Below, piece after piece: positions 4,988 through 6,033 of a stretch of 6,033 nucleotides of DNA. The DNA is taken from contig JAJRPL010000361.1 in NCBI GenBank assembly GCA_024280815.1, forward strand, positions 1-6,033. The letters run 5' to 3'. Positions within the stretch are counted from its first letter, which is position 1, and the number at the start of each line of letters is the position of its first letter. The notes below the pieces were generated by a model. That model ran no database searches. It had not been told where the DNA came from and saw only the letters and a program-made list of their open reading frames with translations. Source of the DNA: Bacteroidota bacterium (GTDB lineage Bacteria > Bacteroidota > Bacteroidia > Flavobacteriales > Flavobacteriaceae). Position numbers and translations under genes: made by a program.

Positions 4988-6033
4988 ATGAATAAATTAA
5001 AGACTAATTTAGTAATTATACTTAGCTTACTTTTTTTTGTGCAAATAATAGCCCAAGAATCGACCGTAAAAATTAACCACGAAGGTAAAGAGTTTACCAA
5101 ACTAAAACATGCTTGGACTTCACAATGGATAACACATCCTACAGAATCAACCTTAGATGCTAGAAAATTTTTGTTTAGGCGAACATTTACCTTAGATTCA
5201 GTACCTGAAAAGTTTATCATTTATATTTCTGCAGATAATCGCTATCGTTTATATATTAATGGCGAATATCGCGTGTCTGGTCCCTCAATTGGTGACATCA
5301 ATCATTACAGATATGAAACCCTAAATATTGCCAATCAATTACAAAAAGGTGATAATGTATTGGCTGTTGAGGTGGTCAATTTTGGGGAGTACAGAAAAGC
5401 ATCTACCATGACTTTTCAAACTGCATTTATCTTACAAGGAGATGAAAATAACCCTGTAAACATTAACACAAAAAAAGCATCAAAGTGGAAAGTAATTAAC
5501 GATGAAGCTTTTCAAGTAATTCCATTTGTGAGCGACTCCTTACGTGGTTATTATGCTGCCGGGCCTGGAGAAAAAATAATTGCTAAGAATCATCCTTGGG
5601 GGTGGAAAACTGTGAAGTTTGACGATTCTAAATGGCTAGCTCCAAAATTAGGGACTGTTGAATTTGCGGTAGGTAGAAAATTTCTATATGGAAGCACCTG
5701 GTATTTAGTACCTAGAGTTATCCCTTTCATGGAAGAAACCAAACAACGTTTTGGTAAAATTGCACGAAGTGAAGGCATTGAAGTTAACGATAATTTTATA
5801 AGAGGAACTGGTGGTTTAACCATACCTTCTAACCAAAAAGTAAGTATTTTAATCGACCAAAACCATCATACCATTGGGCATCCTGTGTTACATTATTCAA
5901 AAGGAAAAGATAGTCAGATAAAAATGACCTATACTGAAGCTCTATTTGATAAAGACTGGAAAAAAGGTAACAGGGATAATGTAAAAGGCAAACATATTTT
6001 AGGTTATTATGATAGTATTGTAGCCGATGGAGG
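4988..6033 (+). CDS. Secreted GH78-like alpha-L-rhamnosidase, N-terminal part only
   Basis: The reading frame is open from the ATG at 4988 to the window edge (348 codons); GH78 enzymes usually exceed 700 residues, so well over half is missing. MNKLKTN followed by a hydrophobic stretch and IIAQ-E gives a Sec signal peptide of about 23 residues with no lipobox, pointing to a periplasmic or secreted protein. Residues 42-150 form the N-terminal jelly-roll seen in GH78 proteins: AWTSQWI, FRRTFTL, YRLYINGEYRVSGPS (86-100) and a NVLAVEVVNFGE strand (123-134). Further on, KMTYTEALFD (312-321), then NRDNVKGKH and GYYD, resemble the domain preceding the GH78 catalytic barrel. Family knowledge: these enzymes release terminal L-rhamnose with inversion. 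The catalytic (alpha/alpha)6 barrel and its acidic residues are outside the window, so activity cannot be judged. Its partners are the coupled DUF2071 gene and the RhaD-type enzyme that would use the released rhamnose. Confidence 0.82.
   Translation, partial: MNKLKTNLVIILSLLFFVQIIAQESTVKINHEGKEFTKLKHAWTSQWITHPTESTLDARKFLFRRTFTLDSVPEKFIIYISADNRYRLYINGEYRVSGPSIGDINHYRYETLNIANQLQKGDNVLAVEVVNFGEYRKASTMTFQTAFILQGDENNPVNINTKKASKWKVINDEAFQVIPFVSDSLRGYYAAGPGEKIIAKNHPWGWKTVKFDDSKWLAPKLGTVEFAVGRKFLYGSTWYLVPRVIPFMEETKQRFGKIARSEGIEVNDNFIRGTGGLTIPSNQKVSILIDQNHHTIGHPVLHYSKGKDSQIKMTYTEALFDKDWKKGNRDNVKGKHILGYYDSIVADG

Noticed and set aside
4891..5220. Minus-strand open frame across the DUF2071-rhamnosidase junction
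   Set aside because: Both strands cannot easily be coding here; the plus-strand genes have clear motifs and a signal peptide, and this frame has none.
5590..5823. Minus-strand open frame inside the rhamnosidase gene
   Set aside because: It is a shadow of the plus-strand GH78-like gene without independent support.
1..6033. tRNA, rRNA, CRISPR array, insertion sequence or phage genes
   Set aside because: No spaced direct repeats, cloverleaf-like segments, transposase motifs or terminal inverted repeats were seen on reading; the window is almost fully explained by five genes.

Overview
The window looks like chromosomal DNA from a marine-type member of the Bacteroidota, most likely Flavobacteriia. 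The DNA is AT-rich, the genes lack Shine-Dalgarno sites, TAnnTTTG-like -7 promoter elements are present, and the gene set (rhamnose aldolase/dehydrogenase, GntR-type sugar regulator, polysaccharide lyase lipoprotein, GH78-like rhamnosidase) is typical of a polysaccharide utilization locus. The genus cannot be named from the sequence alone.

Layout. Positions 1-1945 (minus strand) hold most of a bifunctional class II aldolase / short-chain dehydrogenase of the RhaD type; its last residues run off the left edge. A 193-bp intergenic region (1946-2138) separates it from a divergent regulator (2139-3188, plus) with a GntR winged helix and a LacI-like sugar-sensing C-terminal domain. This intergenic region contains a 22-bp palindrome carrying two back-to-back -7-like elements. 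Next, all on the plus strand, come a small lipoprotein resembling PL14 polysaccharide lyases (3270-4094), a strong hairpin terminator (4122-4150) with two further small dyads, a DUF2071/YqjF-like protein (4252-4986), and, 1 nt later, a secreted GH78-like alpha-L-rhamnosidase (from 4988) cut by the right edge.

How it may work together (inference). The lyase and the rhamnosidase would cut a rhamnose- and uronate-containing polysaccharide outside the cytoplasm. Ulvan from green algae is the best-known marine example. Released rhamnose would be isomerised and phosphorylated by enzymes not in the window, then split and oxidised by the RhaD-type enzyme. The GntR/LacI-like protein probably senses a sugar from this pathway and controls the divergent promoters. 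No sulfatase, SusC/SusD pair, isomerase or kinase is visible here, so the substrate remains a hypothesis.

The most interesting points are the compact PL14-like lyase with a full set of candidate catalytic residues but no surface-export signal, the DUF2071 protein tied to the rhamnosidase by a 10-bp tandem repeat whose loss would fuse the two genes, and the palindromic divergent promoter region.
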